From Sutcliffiella halmapala (GTDB taxonomy: Bacteria > Bacillota > Bacilli > Bacillales > Bacillaceae_I), in NCBI RefSeq assembly GCF_002019665.1, contig NZ_KV917375.1, positions 3,361,445 to 3,425,444 on the forward strand: DNA of 64,000 nt, written 5' to 3'. Position 1 is the stretch's first letter; every line of letters starts with the position of its first letter. This document shows, one piece after another, positions 46,829 to 57,098 of the stretch. The notes under the pieces were generated by a model, which was given only the letters and a program-made list of their open reading frames with translations, ran no database searches and was not told the origin of the DNA. The translations under genes and the position numbers were made by a program.

Positions 46829-47881
46829 ATGAAAAGCACTTATAGCTTTATCCTTCTTTTTAGCATTGTTGCTACCGTTTTCATTTTTGGATTCCTTCCA
46901 CATTTCACTCAAGAGGAATTGCCATATGATGATGACCAAGAAGGGCTCAGTAAACAAATTGTCTTCAAATTTAGCCATGTTGTCGCTGAAAACACTCCAA
47001 AAGGACTGGCAGCTGCCAAATTTGCTAAGCTTGTTTCCGATAAATCAAATGGCAATATTAAAATTGAAATATTTCCTAATGGAAGTCTGTATTCTGACAT
47101 AGAAGAAATCAATGCACTCAAGGAAGGCCATGTTCACTTTATTGCGCCCTCTACTTCAAAGCTTGGAATGCTTTCTCCTAAATGGGGTGTCCTTGACTTA
47201 CCTTTTGCCTTTCCATCTGATGCTGCGATTACCGAAGGGCTCAATGGACCAATTGGAACAGAACTTCTTCACTCACTGCAAAGAGATGATATTAAAGGCC
47301 TTGCACATTGGAGAAACGGCTTTAAGCAGCTCACCACTAATAAGGGCCCTTTAATCACTCCGCAGGATATAGAAGGTCAAACCTTCCGTATTATGCAAAG
47401 TGGAGTATTGCAACAACAATTCGACCGTTTGAATAGCCATGCTATACAAGAATCCTTTAATTCTACTTACAAATTGCTAGAAAGCGGTAAAGTCGATGGT
47501 GAAGAAAATACGATCTCAAATATCTATTCTAAAAAATTTTATAACTTACAAGAGTATTTGACAATCAGCAATCACGGATATTTAGGTTATGCCGTTATGA
47601 TGAGTGAAAAAGTTTGGGAACAACAAACGGAGGAAACAAAGAGAATTTTAATAGAATCGATGGAAGAAACAACATCCTGGAACACACACCATTCAATTAA
47701 AATGAACAACGAACAATTAGATCTTATAAAAGAAAAATCTCCAATAAAAATTTATGAACTGACAGAACAAGAAAAAGAGCAGTGGAAAAAGGTCCTTGAT
47801 CCTGTCTATGATACCCTTACTCCTCAAATTGGAAAAGAGTTGGTAGATGAGATAAAGAAGTTACGCAAACGATATGAGTGA
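46829..47881 (+). CDS. dctB: Dicarboxylate-binding sensor protein DctB (DctP-type SBP)
   Basis: About 350 aa from the ATG at 46829 (GAGGTG eight bases upstream). An N-terminal hydrophobic anchor (about residues 4-24, no lipobox) is followed by a TRAP-type DctP fold: FKFSHVVAENTPKGLAAAKFAKLV, FPNGSLYSDIEEINALKEGHVHF and WGVLDLPFAF. No TRAP membrane subunits are encoded nearby. The divergent dctS gene lies 87 bp away, so this is best read as DctB, the auxiliary binding protein of the DctS sensor, and not part of a TRAP importer. Confidence 0.88.
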   Translation: MKSTYSFILLFSIVATVFIFGFLPHFTQEELPYDDDQEGLSKQIVFKFSHVVAENTPKGLAAAKFAKLVSDKSNGNIKIEIFPNGSLYSDIEEINALKEGHVHFIAPSTSKLGMLSPKWGVLDLPFAFPSDAAITEGLNGPIGTELLHSLQRDDIKGLAHWRNGFKQLTTNKGPLITPQDIEGQTFRIMQSGVLQQQFDRLNSHAIQESFNSTYKLLESGKVDGEENTISNIYSKKFYNLQEYLTISNHGYLGYAVMMSEKVWEQQTEETKRILIESMEETTSWNTHHSIKMNNEQLDLIKEKSPIKIYELTEQEKEQWKKVLDPVYDTLTPQIGKELVDEIKKLRKRYE

Positions 47882-47890
47882 GAAATAAAA

Positions 47891-47925
47891 CTCTGAGCAT
47901 ATAAAACTGCTGCTCAGAGTTCTTT
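47891..47925 (+). terminator. Terminator of dctB
   Basis: 9-bp stem CTCTGAGCA/TGCTCAGAG (47891-47899 with 47911-47919), followed by TTCTTTT. Confidence 0.8.
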
Positions 47926-48081
47926 TACACATTTTGCCCCCTTTTTAACATCCTTGACTATGCAGTGAGATAAAGCATGCGGACAGATTCACTTTTCATT
48001 GACATCCAATCCAAATTGACATACCCTTATGGTGAATGAAATGGCAATGAAGCGATTTCAACCATTTTTTTCTCACACAAA

Positions 48082-48097
48082 ATGCAAACGATTGCAT
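48082..48097. promoter_or_regulatory. LacI/MalR-type operator of the neopullulanase gene
   Basis: ATGCAAACGATTGCAT is a near-perfect palindrome. It shares AACGATTGCA with the site at 42874-42887. It lies just upstream of the ribosome-binding site, so a LacI-family repressor there could block transcription. No confident promoter was found. Confidence 0.8.
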
Positions 48098-48111
48098 GAA
48101 GGAGAGGTTGA

Positions 48112-49875
<1,764 letters not shown>

Positions 49876-49886
49876 ATAAAGGCACT

Positions 49887-50600
49887 TAGGGTTTGTGCCC
49901 TCTGTTTGCTTTTTGGAGGTTTTGAGGGTACGATCACCATTGATCGTTCCCTCTTTTTGCTTTTTTGGCTTTTTGAGGGAACGATTACGACCTGATCGTG
50001 ACCCCTATTTGCTTTTTCGACGTTTTGAGGGTACGATTACGCTCTGATCGTGACCTCTTTTTGCTTTTTCTGCTTTTTGAGGGTACGATTACGACCTGAT
50101 CGTGACCTCTTTTTGCTTTTTCAGCTTTTTGAGGGTACGATTACGCCCTGATCGTTCCCTCTTTTTGCTTTTTTGGCTTTTTGAGGGAACGATTACGCTC
50201 TGATCGTTCCCTCTATTTCCTTTTTTGGCTTTTTGAGGGAACGATTACGCTCTGATCGTGACCCCTATTTGCTTTTTCGGCGTTTTGAGGGAACGATTAC
50301 GCTCTGATCGTTCCCTCTTTTTGCTTTTTCAGCGTTTTGAGGGTACGATTACGACCTGATCGTTCCCCCTATTTGCTTTTTCGGCGTTTTGAGGGCACGA
50401 TTACGACCTGATTGTTCCCTCTATTTTCCTTTTCGACGTTTTGAGGGCACGATTACGCCCTGATCGTGACCCCTATTTGCTTTTTCGGCGTTTTGAGGGC
50501 ACGATTACGCCCTTATCGTTCCCTCTATTTGCTTTTTCGGCGTTTTGAGGGTACGATTACACCACTTGAGAACACTTTTCCTATATTTGCTTTTAAGACG
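49887..50600 (+). repeat. 52-bp tandem array of terminator-like hairpins (13 copies)
   Basis: The motif GAGGG(T/A/C)ACGATTACG starts at 49924, 49975 and then at every 52 bp to 50547, giving 13 copies with the last degenerate. A partial unit precedes them near 49887. Each unit has a left arm, a spacer of about 9 nt and a right arm such as ATCGTTCCCTC, then TTTTTGCTTTTT-type T-runs on the plus strand. The copies at 50183 and 50287 have perfect 11-bp stems; others carry mismatches. It probably ends transcription of the neopullulanase gene. Confidence 0.92.
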
Positions 50601-50634
50601 TTTTTCATAGAATCCCTTGCTGCCACCCCTGCTG

Positions 50635-51507
50635 TTATTTCCGCTGCACTAATCTCCTATATTCCATCGGCGTTGTCCCTTCCACCTTTTTAAACAACTT
50701 TGAAAAATAAGTAACATCCTCTATTCCGACTTCACGTGAGATGGTAGATACTTTATATTCCGTTTCTACTAGCAATCGTTTAGCTTGGTGTAATCGATAA
50801 TGTGTTAAGTATTGAATCGGGCTAATTCCGATCGTTTTTTGCATGCAACGTGTTATGTAATCAGGATGAAAATTAAGTCCTTCTTTTAGCGACGTCATTG
50901 TAATTGATTTTTGATAATTTTCTTGTATTAGTTTCATAGCAAGCTCACAAACTTTTTCTGTTGCACTTGGAATGGAGAATGCTTCCTTTTGAAGCTGTAA
51001 AATAAAATCGGAAAAGTATATTTGCTGTTTTAAATAGTCATCAGGGACATGTGCATCGCCTTCTCTGAAACTCAGCATGTTATCAAGCTGTTGCTCTACT
51101 ATCTCTCTTCTTTTCACTTCTCCATGCTGCGGAATATGAAAAAGGTAATGCCCTTGTTCGATGAAAGTTGGCTCTTTTTTGTATACAAAGGACCAATCCA
51201 ACTCTTTGTCGGCAACAATTTGATAGTCATCATTAGGTATGACAAAATGTAGCCAAAAATAGGTGGTATCCTCTTCACAGTTTTTGTAGCCAACATGATG
51301 TTTCCCTGGTACTAAAATTACGTATTGCCCTTCTTGAACTTCAAATCGTTCCTCGTCCTCTTCCATATAAAGCGTGCCTTTTTTTACATACAAAAGATCA
51401 AATACGGTAAACACTCGGGAGAAATGGCTCTTCCCTTTCTGGAACGTAAACTCTCCACCCCTTATAAATGTTGGAAATGGGGGAATGGAAAACGCTATCA
51501 TTGACAT
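50635..51507 (-). CDS. yisR: AraC family regulator (YisR-like)
   Basis: 290 aa. The N-terminal cupin/AraC-type binding domain (VFDLLYVKKGTLYMEEDEERFEVQEGQYVILVPGKHHVGY) is followed by two helix-turn-helix units (SITMTSLKEGLNFHPDYITRCMQKTIGISPIQYLTHYR and STISREVGIEDVTYFSKLFKKVEGTTPMEYRR). The effector is probably a sugar or similar small molecule. It is divergent from a MATE transporter, the yisQ-yisR arrangement of B. subtilis; the symbol rests on that synteny. GAGGTG precedes the ATG. Confidence 0.8.
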   Translation of the reverse strand: MSMIAFSIPPFPTFIRGGEFTFQKGKSHFSRVFTVFDLLYVKKGTLYMEEDEERFEVQEGQYVILVPGKHHVGYKNCEEDTTYFWLHFVIPNDDYQIVADKELDWSFVYKKEPTFIEQGHYLFHIPQHGEVKRREIVEQQLDNMLSFREGDAHVPDDYLKQQIYFSDFILQLQKEAFSIPSATEKVCELAMKLIQENYQKSITMTSLKEGLNFHPDYITRCMQKTIGISPIQYLTHYRLHQAKRLLVETEYKVSTISREVGIEDVTYFSKLFKKVEGTTPMEYRRLVQRK

Positions 51508-51627
51508 CTTCTACACCTCAAGTCGTAATACTCCAATTAGAATCGAATTCATCTCTTTCTATTATAATAAATACCGGTTAAACTATAAATTGTTTTATGT
51601 CGGAATCATCAAAAGGAGTAACCACCT

Positions 51628-52992
51628 ATGAAAGATCAGAATACGAAAAAATTGACCCTTTTTGCCTTGACTTGGCCTATATTTATAGAAGTATTATTAC
51701 ACATGCTGATGGGTAATGCTGATGTTTTGATGCTCAGTCAGTATTCAGATGAATCAGTAGCTGCTGTCGGAGTGGCAAATCAACTTCTGTTTATGATTAT
51801 CGTTATGTTCGGTTTTATCGCAACAGGTACTTCCATTCTCGTTGCACAATATTTAGGAGCGAAAAATCGAAAATCAGCAGCAGAAGTAACTGTGGTATCC
51901 ATTGGAGCTAATTTACTATTTAGTATCGTTATCAGTATTGTCCTCTTTGCCTTTAGTTCAAAATTATTACTCTTGATGAACCTGCCTCCAGAATTATTAT
52001 CAGAAGCGGATACGTATTTAAAAATAGTGGGGGTTTTCTCATTCGTTCAAGCACTAATTATTACGATGGGAGCAACCATTAGAAGCTATGGATTTACAAG
52101 AGACGCGATGTACGTCACCATTGGAATGAATATTATTAACGTCATCGGTAACTATTTATTTATTTTCGGACCTTTTGGAATTCCCGTCCTTGGGGTAGAA
52201 GGTGTGGCAATCTCCACTGTTATAAGTCGTGCACTCGGAATCATTGCCATTACTGTCTTATTGTTTAAACGTATCGAAGAAACACTTCCGTTTAAACAAA
52301 TATTTTCTTTACCGATTGAGCATTTAAAAAATCTATTAAAAATAGGAATCCCCTCTGCCGGGGAGCATCTATCCTATAACATCTCCCAAATCGTTATAAC
52401 CTATTTTATCGTAATGATCGGAACAGAGGCGCTAACTACAAAAGTATATGCGCAAAGCTTGATGATGTTTATTTTCTTATTCGGCATAGCCATTGGGCAA
52501 GGTACGCAAATTATGATTGGTCATCAAATTGGTGCTGGTCAAATAGAAGATGCCTATAAGCGTTGTATTAAAAGCTTACGTCTTGCAATTTTAATATCTA
52601 TCTTAACAGCCATTCCAATTGCTATATTTTCAGATACACTATTAGGTTTGTTTACGAGCAATCCTGACATCATTGCACTTGGAGGGACGTTAATACTTCT
52701 TACGATTATTTTAGAACCTGGTCGTTCCTTTAATCTCGTTGTTATTAATTCCTTACGTGCAGCAGGTGATGTTAAATTCCCAGTCTATATCGGAATATTA
52801 TCGATGTGGGGCGTTAGCGTTACTGTCTCCTATATACTAGGTATTCATTTTGGACTCGGACTGATTGGTGTTTGGATTGCCCTTATTTTAGATGAATGGC
52901 TTAGAGGGGTACTGATGCTTTGGCGTTGGAAATCAAGAATCTGGGTAAATAAATCCTTTGTCGATGCAAAAAAAGCTAAAACTGCTTCTTAA
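51628..52992 (+). CDS. yisQ: MATE family efflux transporter (YisQ-like)
   Basis: 454 aa with about 12 helices in two repeats of six. It begins LTLFALTWPIFIEVLLHMLMGNADVLMLSQYSDESVAAVGVANQ, typical of the family, and has the second-half counterpart GIPSAGEHLSYNISQ. It is an Na+ or H+ antiporter that exports drugs or metabolites; the substrate is unknown. AAAAGGAG precedes the ATG. The AraC-type gene is divergent and may control it. Gene symbol by synteny. Confidence 0.85.
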   Translation: MKDQNTKKLTLFALTWPIFIEVLLHMLMGNADVLMLSQYSDESVAAVGVANQLLFMIIVMFGFIATGTSILVAQYLGAKNRKSAAEVTVVSIGANLLFSIVISIVLFAFSSKLLLLMNLPPELLSEADTYLKIVGVFSFVQALIITMGATIRSYGFTRDAMYVTIGMNIINVIGNYLFIFGPFGIPVLGVEGVAISTVISRALGIIAITVLLFKRIEETLPFKQIFSLPIEHLKNLLKIGIPSAGEHLSYNISQIVITYFIVMIGTEALTTKVYAQSLMMFIFLFGIAIGQGTQIMIGHQIGAGQIEDAYKRCIKSLRLAILISILTAIPIAIFSDTLLGLFTSNPDIIALGGTLILLTIILEPGRSFNLVVINSLRAAGDVKFPVYIGILSMWGVSVTVSYILGIHFGLGLIGVWIALILDEWLRGVLMLWRWKSRIWVNKSFVDAKKAKTAS

Positions 52993-53005
52993 TATAACTT
53001 TCCAT

Positions 53006-53031
53006 AGCCTCCAATTTCGGAGGCTTTTTTG
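53006..53031 (+). terminator. Terminator of the MATE gene
   Basis: 7-bp stem AGCCTCC/GGAGGCT (53006-53012 with 53019-53025), followed by a run of T. Confidence 0.85.
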
Positions 53032-53066
53032 TGTTTTCATCACTTTGTCAGCTTTTCTTACACACT

Positions 53067-53080
53067 TGTAAACGTTTTCG
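53067..53080. promoter_or_regulatory. cre-like site upstream of glnK
   Basis: TGTAAACGTTTTCG matches the cre consensus except for the last base. It lies about 25 bp upstream of the glnK -35. Confidence 0.5.
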
Positions 53081-53100
53081 CCTGAATTTTTCGAAAATTC

Positions 53101-53132
53101 ATATTGCATCTTGAATAAAAATGCAATATGAT
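53101..53132 (+). promoter_or_regulatory. glnK promoter with overlapping 9-bp inverted repeat
   Basis: TTGCAT (53104-53109) and TATGAT (53127-53132) are 17 bp apart. ATATTGCAT (53101-53109) and ATGCAATAT (53121-53129) are exact inverted arms that overlap both hexamers, so a dimeric regulator could cover the promoter. Confidence 0.6.
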
Positions 53133-53150
53133 AATAAACATATCATATGA

Positions 53151-53167
53151 TGTTAGGAAATATAACA
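53151..53167 (+). promoter_or_regulatory. TnrA/GlnR-like box before glnK
   Basis: TGTTAGGAAATATAACA matches TGTNANAWWWTMTNACA at 16 of 17 positions. It starts about 19 bp downstream of the proposed -10, which suits repression better than the -49 activation known for B. subtilis amtB-glnK. Confidence 0.7.
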
Positions 53168-53190
53168 CGAAATAATAAGGAGAGATTTGA

Positions 53191-53532
53191 ATGAAAAAGG
53201 TAGAAGCAATTATTCGCCCAGAAACATTTCGCACCCTTCGCGAACGTTTAGTAGAAGTAGGAATAAATGGCCTTACCGTTTCCGAAGTAGCTGGTTGCGG
53301 TCAGCAAAAAGGACAACAAGGAGTGTTTAGAGGAAATACTTTTGAAATCAATCTACTCCCTAAAGTAAAAGTGGAAATGGTTGTTGAAGCAGAATTTGTA
53401 GACGAAATCGTTCAAATTATTCAAGAAACATGTAGTAGCAATTCAGTAGGTGATGGAAAAATCTTTATTTATCAAATAGAAGATGCTATTAGAATTCGCA
53501 CTGGAGAAAGCGGAAAGCTAGCAATCATTTAG
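53191..53532 (+). CDS. glnK: Nitrogen-regulatory PII protein GlnK
   Basis: 113 aa. The T-loop region GCGQQKGQQGVFRGNTF has Phe at both positions 46 and 51, where enteric PII has Tyr; Tyr 51 is the uridylylation site. Modification by GlnD is therefore excluded, as is usual in bacilli. The B/C-loop text is GDGKIFIYQIEDAIRIRTGE. It binds ATP/ADP and 2-oxoglutarate and should plug the AmtB pore encoded next. AAGGAGAG precedes the ATG. Confidence 0.93.
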   Translation: MKKVEAIIRPETFRTLRERLVEVGINGLTVSEVAGCGQQKGQQGVFRGNTFEINLLPKVKVEMVVEAEFVDEIVQIIQETCSSNSVGDGKIFIYQIEDAIRIRTGESGKLAII

Positions 53533-53556
53533 TCTAATCACGGGAGGATGAAGAAA

Positions 53557-54930
53557 ATGAAAAAGAAAATTGGCTTACTAGTAACAGGAGGCTTATTACT
53601 TGGATCCACGGCACATGCGCAAACTCCTACAGTTGAGACTTTAAGTATTTCCATGGATATGGTATGGATTATGGTCGGCGCACTTTTAGTATTCTTTATG
53701 CATGCTGGATTCGCCATGTTAGAATCTGGGTTTACTAGATCAAAAAATTCCCTCAATATTTTAATGAAAAACATCTTAACTATTTCGATTGGTTCTGTTC
53801 TATATTTAATCGTTGGTTACGCAGTGATGTTCGGTTCTTCAGCAGGCGGCATTATAGGAACAGAAGGTTTTCTACTAGCTGGACATGAGGGAGAAATTGG
53901 CTTCTTCGTTTTCCAAGCCATGTTTGCAGCTACTTGTGCTACCATCATTTCTGGGGCTGTTGCTGAGAGAATGAAGCTTGGAAGTTATGTTCTCTTAACG
54001 ATTGCCATGACAGCATTTATCTATCCAGTTGTTGGACATTGGGTTTGGGGAGATGGCTGGTTAGGATCCTTAGGATTTACAGATTTCGCTGGATCCACCG
54101 TCGTTCATTTAACTGGTGCATTAGGAGCTTTAGTTGCCGTTCGCTTCTTAGGAGCAAGAATCGGGAAATATTCCAATGGCAAAGTGAACGTTATTGCTGG
54201 TCATAATATACCTTTAGGTGCATTAGGTGTATTCATCCTATGGTTTGGTTGGTTTGGTTTTAACGGAGGTAGCACATTAGCTGCTGATCCTGAACTTATC
54301 CCACATGTTGTAACCACTACTTTATTATCTGCCTCTGGCGGGGTAATTGCTTCTGCATTGTATTCGAAATTACGTTACAAAAGAATTGACGCCACACTTA
54401 CACTAAATGGCGCCCTAGCTGGTTTAGTAGGGATTACAGCCGGCACTGGAGACGTTTCTCCAATCGGCGCTCTTATCATCGGTCTTATAGCTGGGGTTAT
54501 CTTGGTCGAAGCTGTTTCATTCATTGACCGCGTCTTAAAACTAGATGATCCTGTAGGAGCAATAGCAGTTCACGGAGTATGTGGTATTTGGGGTACACTT
54601 GCTGTTGGATTATTTTCTACTTCAACTGGTTTATTTTACGGAGAAGGATTTGGTCAATTAGGTATTCAAGCTATTGGAGTTATTGCTGTAATGGCTTGGA
54701 CCATCGGCTCAGTTGGTATCTTCCTCTACCTGGTTACACGTGTTAGTAAAATTCGTGTTTCGAAGGAAGAAGAAATCGCTGGACTTGATTTCGCTGAGCA
54801 CGGTTCTTCCGCTTACGAATTAAAAGAATCCGTTTTCTCTGATAACAACAGTTCTACACCGGAATTCGGAACAGGACTTGTTCATCGTTTAAATAACTTA
54901 GGTACGAAACCTAAGGCTAAGCAAGTTTAA
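53557..54930 (+). CDS. amtB: Ammonium transporter AmtB
   Basis: About 457 aa from the ATG at 53557, nine bases after GGGAGG. The ATG at 53548 touches that ribosome-binding site and is unlikely. A signal-like helix ends at AHAQ, then 11 helices. AMLESGFTRSKNS, GHWVWGDGW and DFAGSTVVHLTGA are family hallmarks, the last with a pore His region; a second pore His lies in AVHGVCGIWGTLAVG. Cytoplasmic tail of about 50 residues. The order glnK-amtB is the reverse of B. subtilis amtB-glnK. Confidence 0.95.
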   Translation: MKKKIGLLVTGGLLLGSTAHAQTPTVETLSISMDMVWIMVGALLVFFMHAGFAMLESGFTRSKNSLNILMKNILTISIGSVLYLIVGYAVMFGSSAGGIIGTEGFLLAGHEGEIGFFVFQAMFAATCATIISGAVAERMKLGSYVLLTIAMTAFIYPVVGHWVWGDGWLGSLGFTDFAGSTVVHLTGALGALVAVRFLGARIGKYSNGKVNVIAGHNIPLGALGVFILWFGWFGFNGGSTLAADPELIPHVVTTTLLSASGGVIASALYSKLRYKRIDATLTLNGALAGLVGITAGTGDVSPIGALIIGLIAGVILVEAVSFIDRVLKLDDPVGAIAVHGVCGIWGTLAVGLFSTSTGLFYGEGFGQLGIQAIGVIAVMAWTIGSVGIFLYLVTRVSKIRVSKEEEIAGLDFAEHGSSAYELKESVFSDNNSSTPEFGTGLVHRLNNLGTKPKAKQV

Positions 54931-54958
54931 AGAGCAATACTTAAAAATGATTATAACA

Positions 54959-54996
54959 AAAAGCGATCCTAGGTTATTGCACCTTGGATCGCTTTT
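54959..54996. terminator. Bidirectional terminator, amtB / asnO
   Basis: 11-bp stem AAAAGCGATCC/GGATCGCTTTT (54959-54969 with 54986-54996) with extra inner pairing, between convergent genes. Confidence 0.85.
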
Positions 54997-54999
54997 CTT

Positions 55000-56847
55000 T
55001 TATTCCTTAACAGACACTCCATACTCTGTAAACCACACATGAATCTGAGCTAAATGCGCTAATAATTGTGGCCCTGTCATTAGTTGCCCAAACCACGGAA
55101 CTTGAAAAGCATTTCCATCTGTATTTATAATTTCCTGAAGCTTTTCCTTTTGAAAAAATTCCAGTAATGGCGTATTTTTATCAAGAAGAATATCATTCAA
55201 CCAATTTTTTACGACCTTCGTATAAACCGGATGATGCGTTTTCGGGTAAGGACTTTTCTTACGATAAAGCACCTCATCGGGTAATACCCCTTCTAACGCT
55301 TTTCTCAGTAACCCTTTTTCTCTATTGCCGTACATTTTCATATCCCACGGAATATTCCATACATATTCAACGAGTCGATGATCGGCAAATGGTACACGGA
55401 CTTCCAGACTAGCCCCCATACTCATACGGTCCTTCCGATCGAGTAACGTGGTCATAAACCAAATCATATTCAAGTAAAATAATTCTCTTCTTTGTGCTTC
55501 TAATTTACTTTCCCCATCTAAACGAGGAGTTTCTGCGACTGTTTCTTCAAATTTAGCTGTTATATATTCATCTAACCGAAGTTTTTTCTTCCATTCAGGT
55601 CGTAGTAGCTCCATTCTAGCATCAGTAGAACGCATCCAAGGAAAATTACTAGCCGCTAAGTCTTCTGGACGATGGAACCACGGGTATCCTCCAAAAATCT
55701 CATCGGCACATTCCCCTGACAAACTAACAACATAGTTCTGCTTAATTTCCCGACAGAACCAAAGCAATGATGAATCAATATCTGCCATTCCAGGTTGATC
55801 CCGAACTAGCACAGCCTCTTTTAAATTAGCCGCTAAGTTTTCTTGCGAGATTACCGAATAATGATGAACCGTTCCAAATGTGTCCGTCATTTTTTGAATC
55901 CAGTACTCGTCAGAATTTGGCTGAAATTCATTCGCTTTAAAATACTTATCATTTTCCTCATAGTCTATCGAATAGGTATGCAAAGGAGGCTTTCCTTCTT
56001 TTTGAAAAGAATTCGCTGCAATAGCAGTGATTGCACTAGAATCGAGACCCCCTGAAAGAAAGGTACAAACTGGTACATCAGATACTAATTGTCTCGTTAC
56101 AGCATCTGTAAATAAATAACGAACCTTTTCAGCAGTTTCTTCTAAGCTATCTGTATGGGGCTTGCTTACTACATTCCAATAACGTTTTACCTTTAGTCCA
56201 TTACGCGAATAGATTAATAGATGCGCAGGACGTAGTTCATTGATATCCTTAAACAAACCATGGCCCGGTGAACGCGATGGTCCTAACCCAAATATTTCTG
56301 CTAATCCATCAAACCCTACCGCACTTGTCACAGATGGGTGTGCTAAAATGGCTTTTATTTCTGAACCAAATAGTAACCTTCCATTCTTCTCATGAAAAAA
56401 AAGCGGCTTTACTCCAAGTCGATCTCTTGCGATAAACAACTGCTCTTTTTCTTCATCCCAAACCGCAAAAGCAAATATACCATTTAGATGATGGACGCAC
56501 TCTTCCTTCCATTCCAGATAAGAAGTAAGTAAAACTTCCGTATCAGAATGTCCACTGAAGGTATACCCCTTCTTTAATAGCTCTTTTCTTATATCTTCTG
56601 TATTATAAAGCTCACCATTATAACAAATCGTATAGCTTTTACCATTTTTCACTCTTGTCATTGGCTGTTTTCCACCTTGAGGATCTACTACGACTAAACG
56701 CTTATGACCAAATGCTACATGCTCGCTCATCCAAATATTTGTATCATCAGGCCCTCTAAACGCTAACGTTTCAGCCATTTTTTTAACAATGTTTTCCTCA
56801 TGTTTGATTGATTTCTGATAATCTATCCACCCAGTAATTCCACACAT
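55000..56847 (-). CDS. asnO: Asparagine synthase (glutamine-hydrolysing), AsnO type
   Basis: 615 aa. The N-terminal glutaminase domain starts at Cys 2 (MCGITGWIDY) and contains RGPDD, NGELYN and GSDTEVLL-like GHSDTEVLL. The synthetase domain has the PPi loop FLSGGLDSSAITA and SLSGECADEIFGGYPW. It makes asparagine from aspartate, glutamine and ATP. Length equals B. subtilis AsnO (YisO), the sporulation-linked paralogue, and the yisL-asnO-yisQ order supports that identity. GGAGTGG precedes the ATG. Confidence 0.93.
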   Translation of the reverse strand: MCGITGWIDYQKSIKHEENIVKKMAETLAFRGPDDTNIWMSEHVAFGHKRLVVVDPQGGKQPMTRVKNGKSYTICYNGELYNTEDIRKELLKKGYTFSGHSDTEVLLTSYLEWKEECVHHLNGIFAFAVWDEEKEQLFIARDRLGVKPLFFHEKNGRLLFGSEIKAILAHPSVTSAVGFDGLAEIFGLGPSRSPGHGLFKDINELRPAHLLIYSRNGLKVKRYWNVVSKPHTDSLEETAEKVRYLFTDAVTRQLVSDVPVCTFLSGGLDSSAITAIAANSFQKEGKPPLHTYSIDYEENDKYFKANEFQPNSDEYWIQKMTDTFGTVHHYSVISQENLAANLKEAVLVRDQPGMADIDSSLLWFCREIKQNYVVSLSGECADEIFGGYPWFHRPEDLAASNFPWMRSTDARMELLRPEWKKKLRLDEYITAKFEETVAETPRLDGESKLEAQRRELFYLNMIWFMTTLLDRKDRMSMGASLEVRVPFADHRLVEYVWNIPWDMKMYGNREKGLLRKALEGVLPDEVLYRKKSPYPKTHHPVYTKVVKNWLNDILLDKNTPLLEFFQKEKLQEIINTDGNAFQVPWFGQLMTGPQLLAHLAQIHVWFTEYGVSVKE

Positions 56848-57098
56848 ATCGTGCCATCCACTCCTTTACTAAACAGAAACAAGGCTTTTTTATACTATGC
56901 GATTAGGGCTTATACCATGAATTATTAAAGCGTTTCATCTTCCTTTTTCCTGTTTGTCTATCTTCCATACTATTTTTATAAAGAATGGGGAATGTAAGAA
57001 AGACGAAGGGTTCTTGTTTAAACGGCTAGAAAGTAGGACAGAATTGGGAAAAAGAAGAATTTACGTTACACTATATGTTTCGCACTGGAGGAAAACCT

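Noticed and set aside
46829-47881. A TRAP transporter encoded by the binding protein.
   Set aside because: No DctQ/DctM membrane subunits lie nearby, and the gene sits beside a DctS/DctR pair, so a sensor role fits better.
48010-48081. Two TTGACA hexamers upstream of the neopullulanase gene as promoter -35 elements.
   Set aside because: Neither has an acceptable -10 at 16-18 bp, so no promoter was called.
49887-50600. CRISPR array in the 52-bp repeat region.
   Set aside because: The whole 52-bp unit is repeated without unique spacers, and there are no cas genes in the window.
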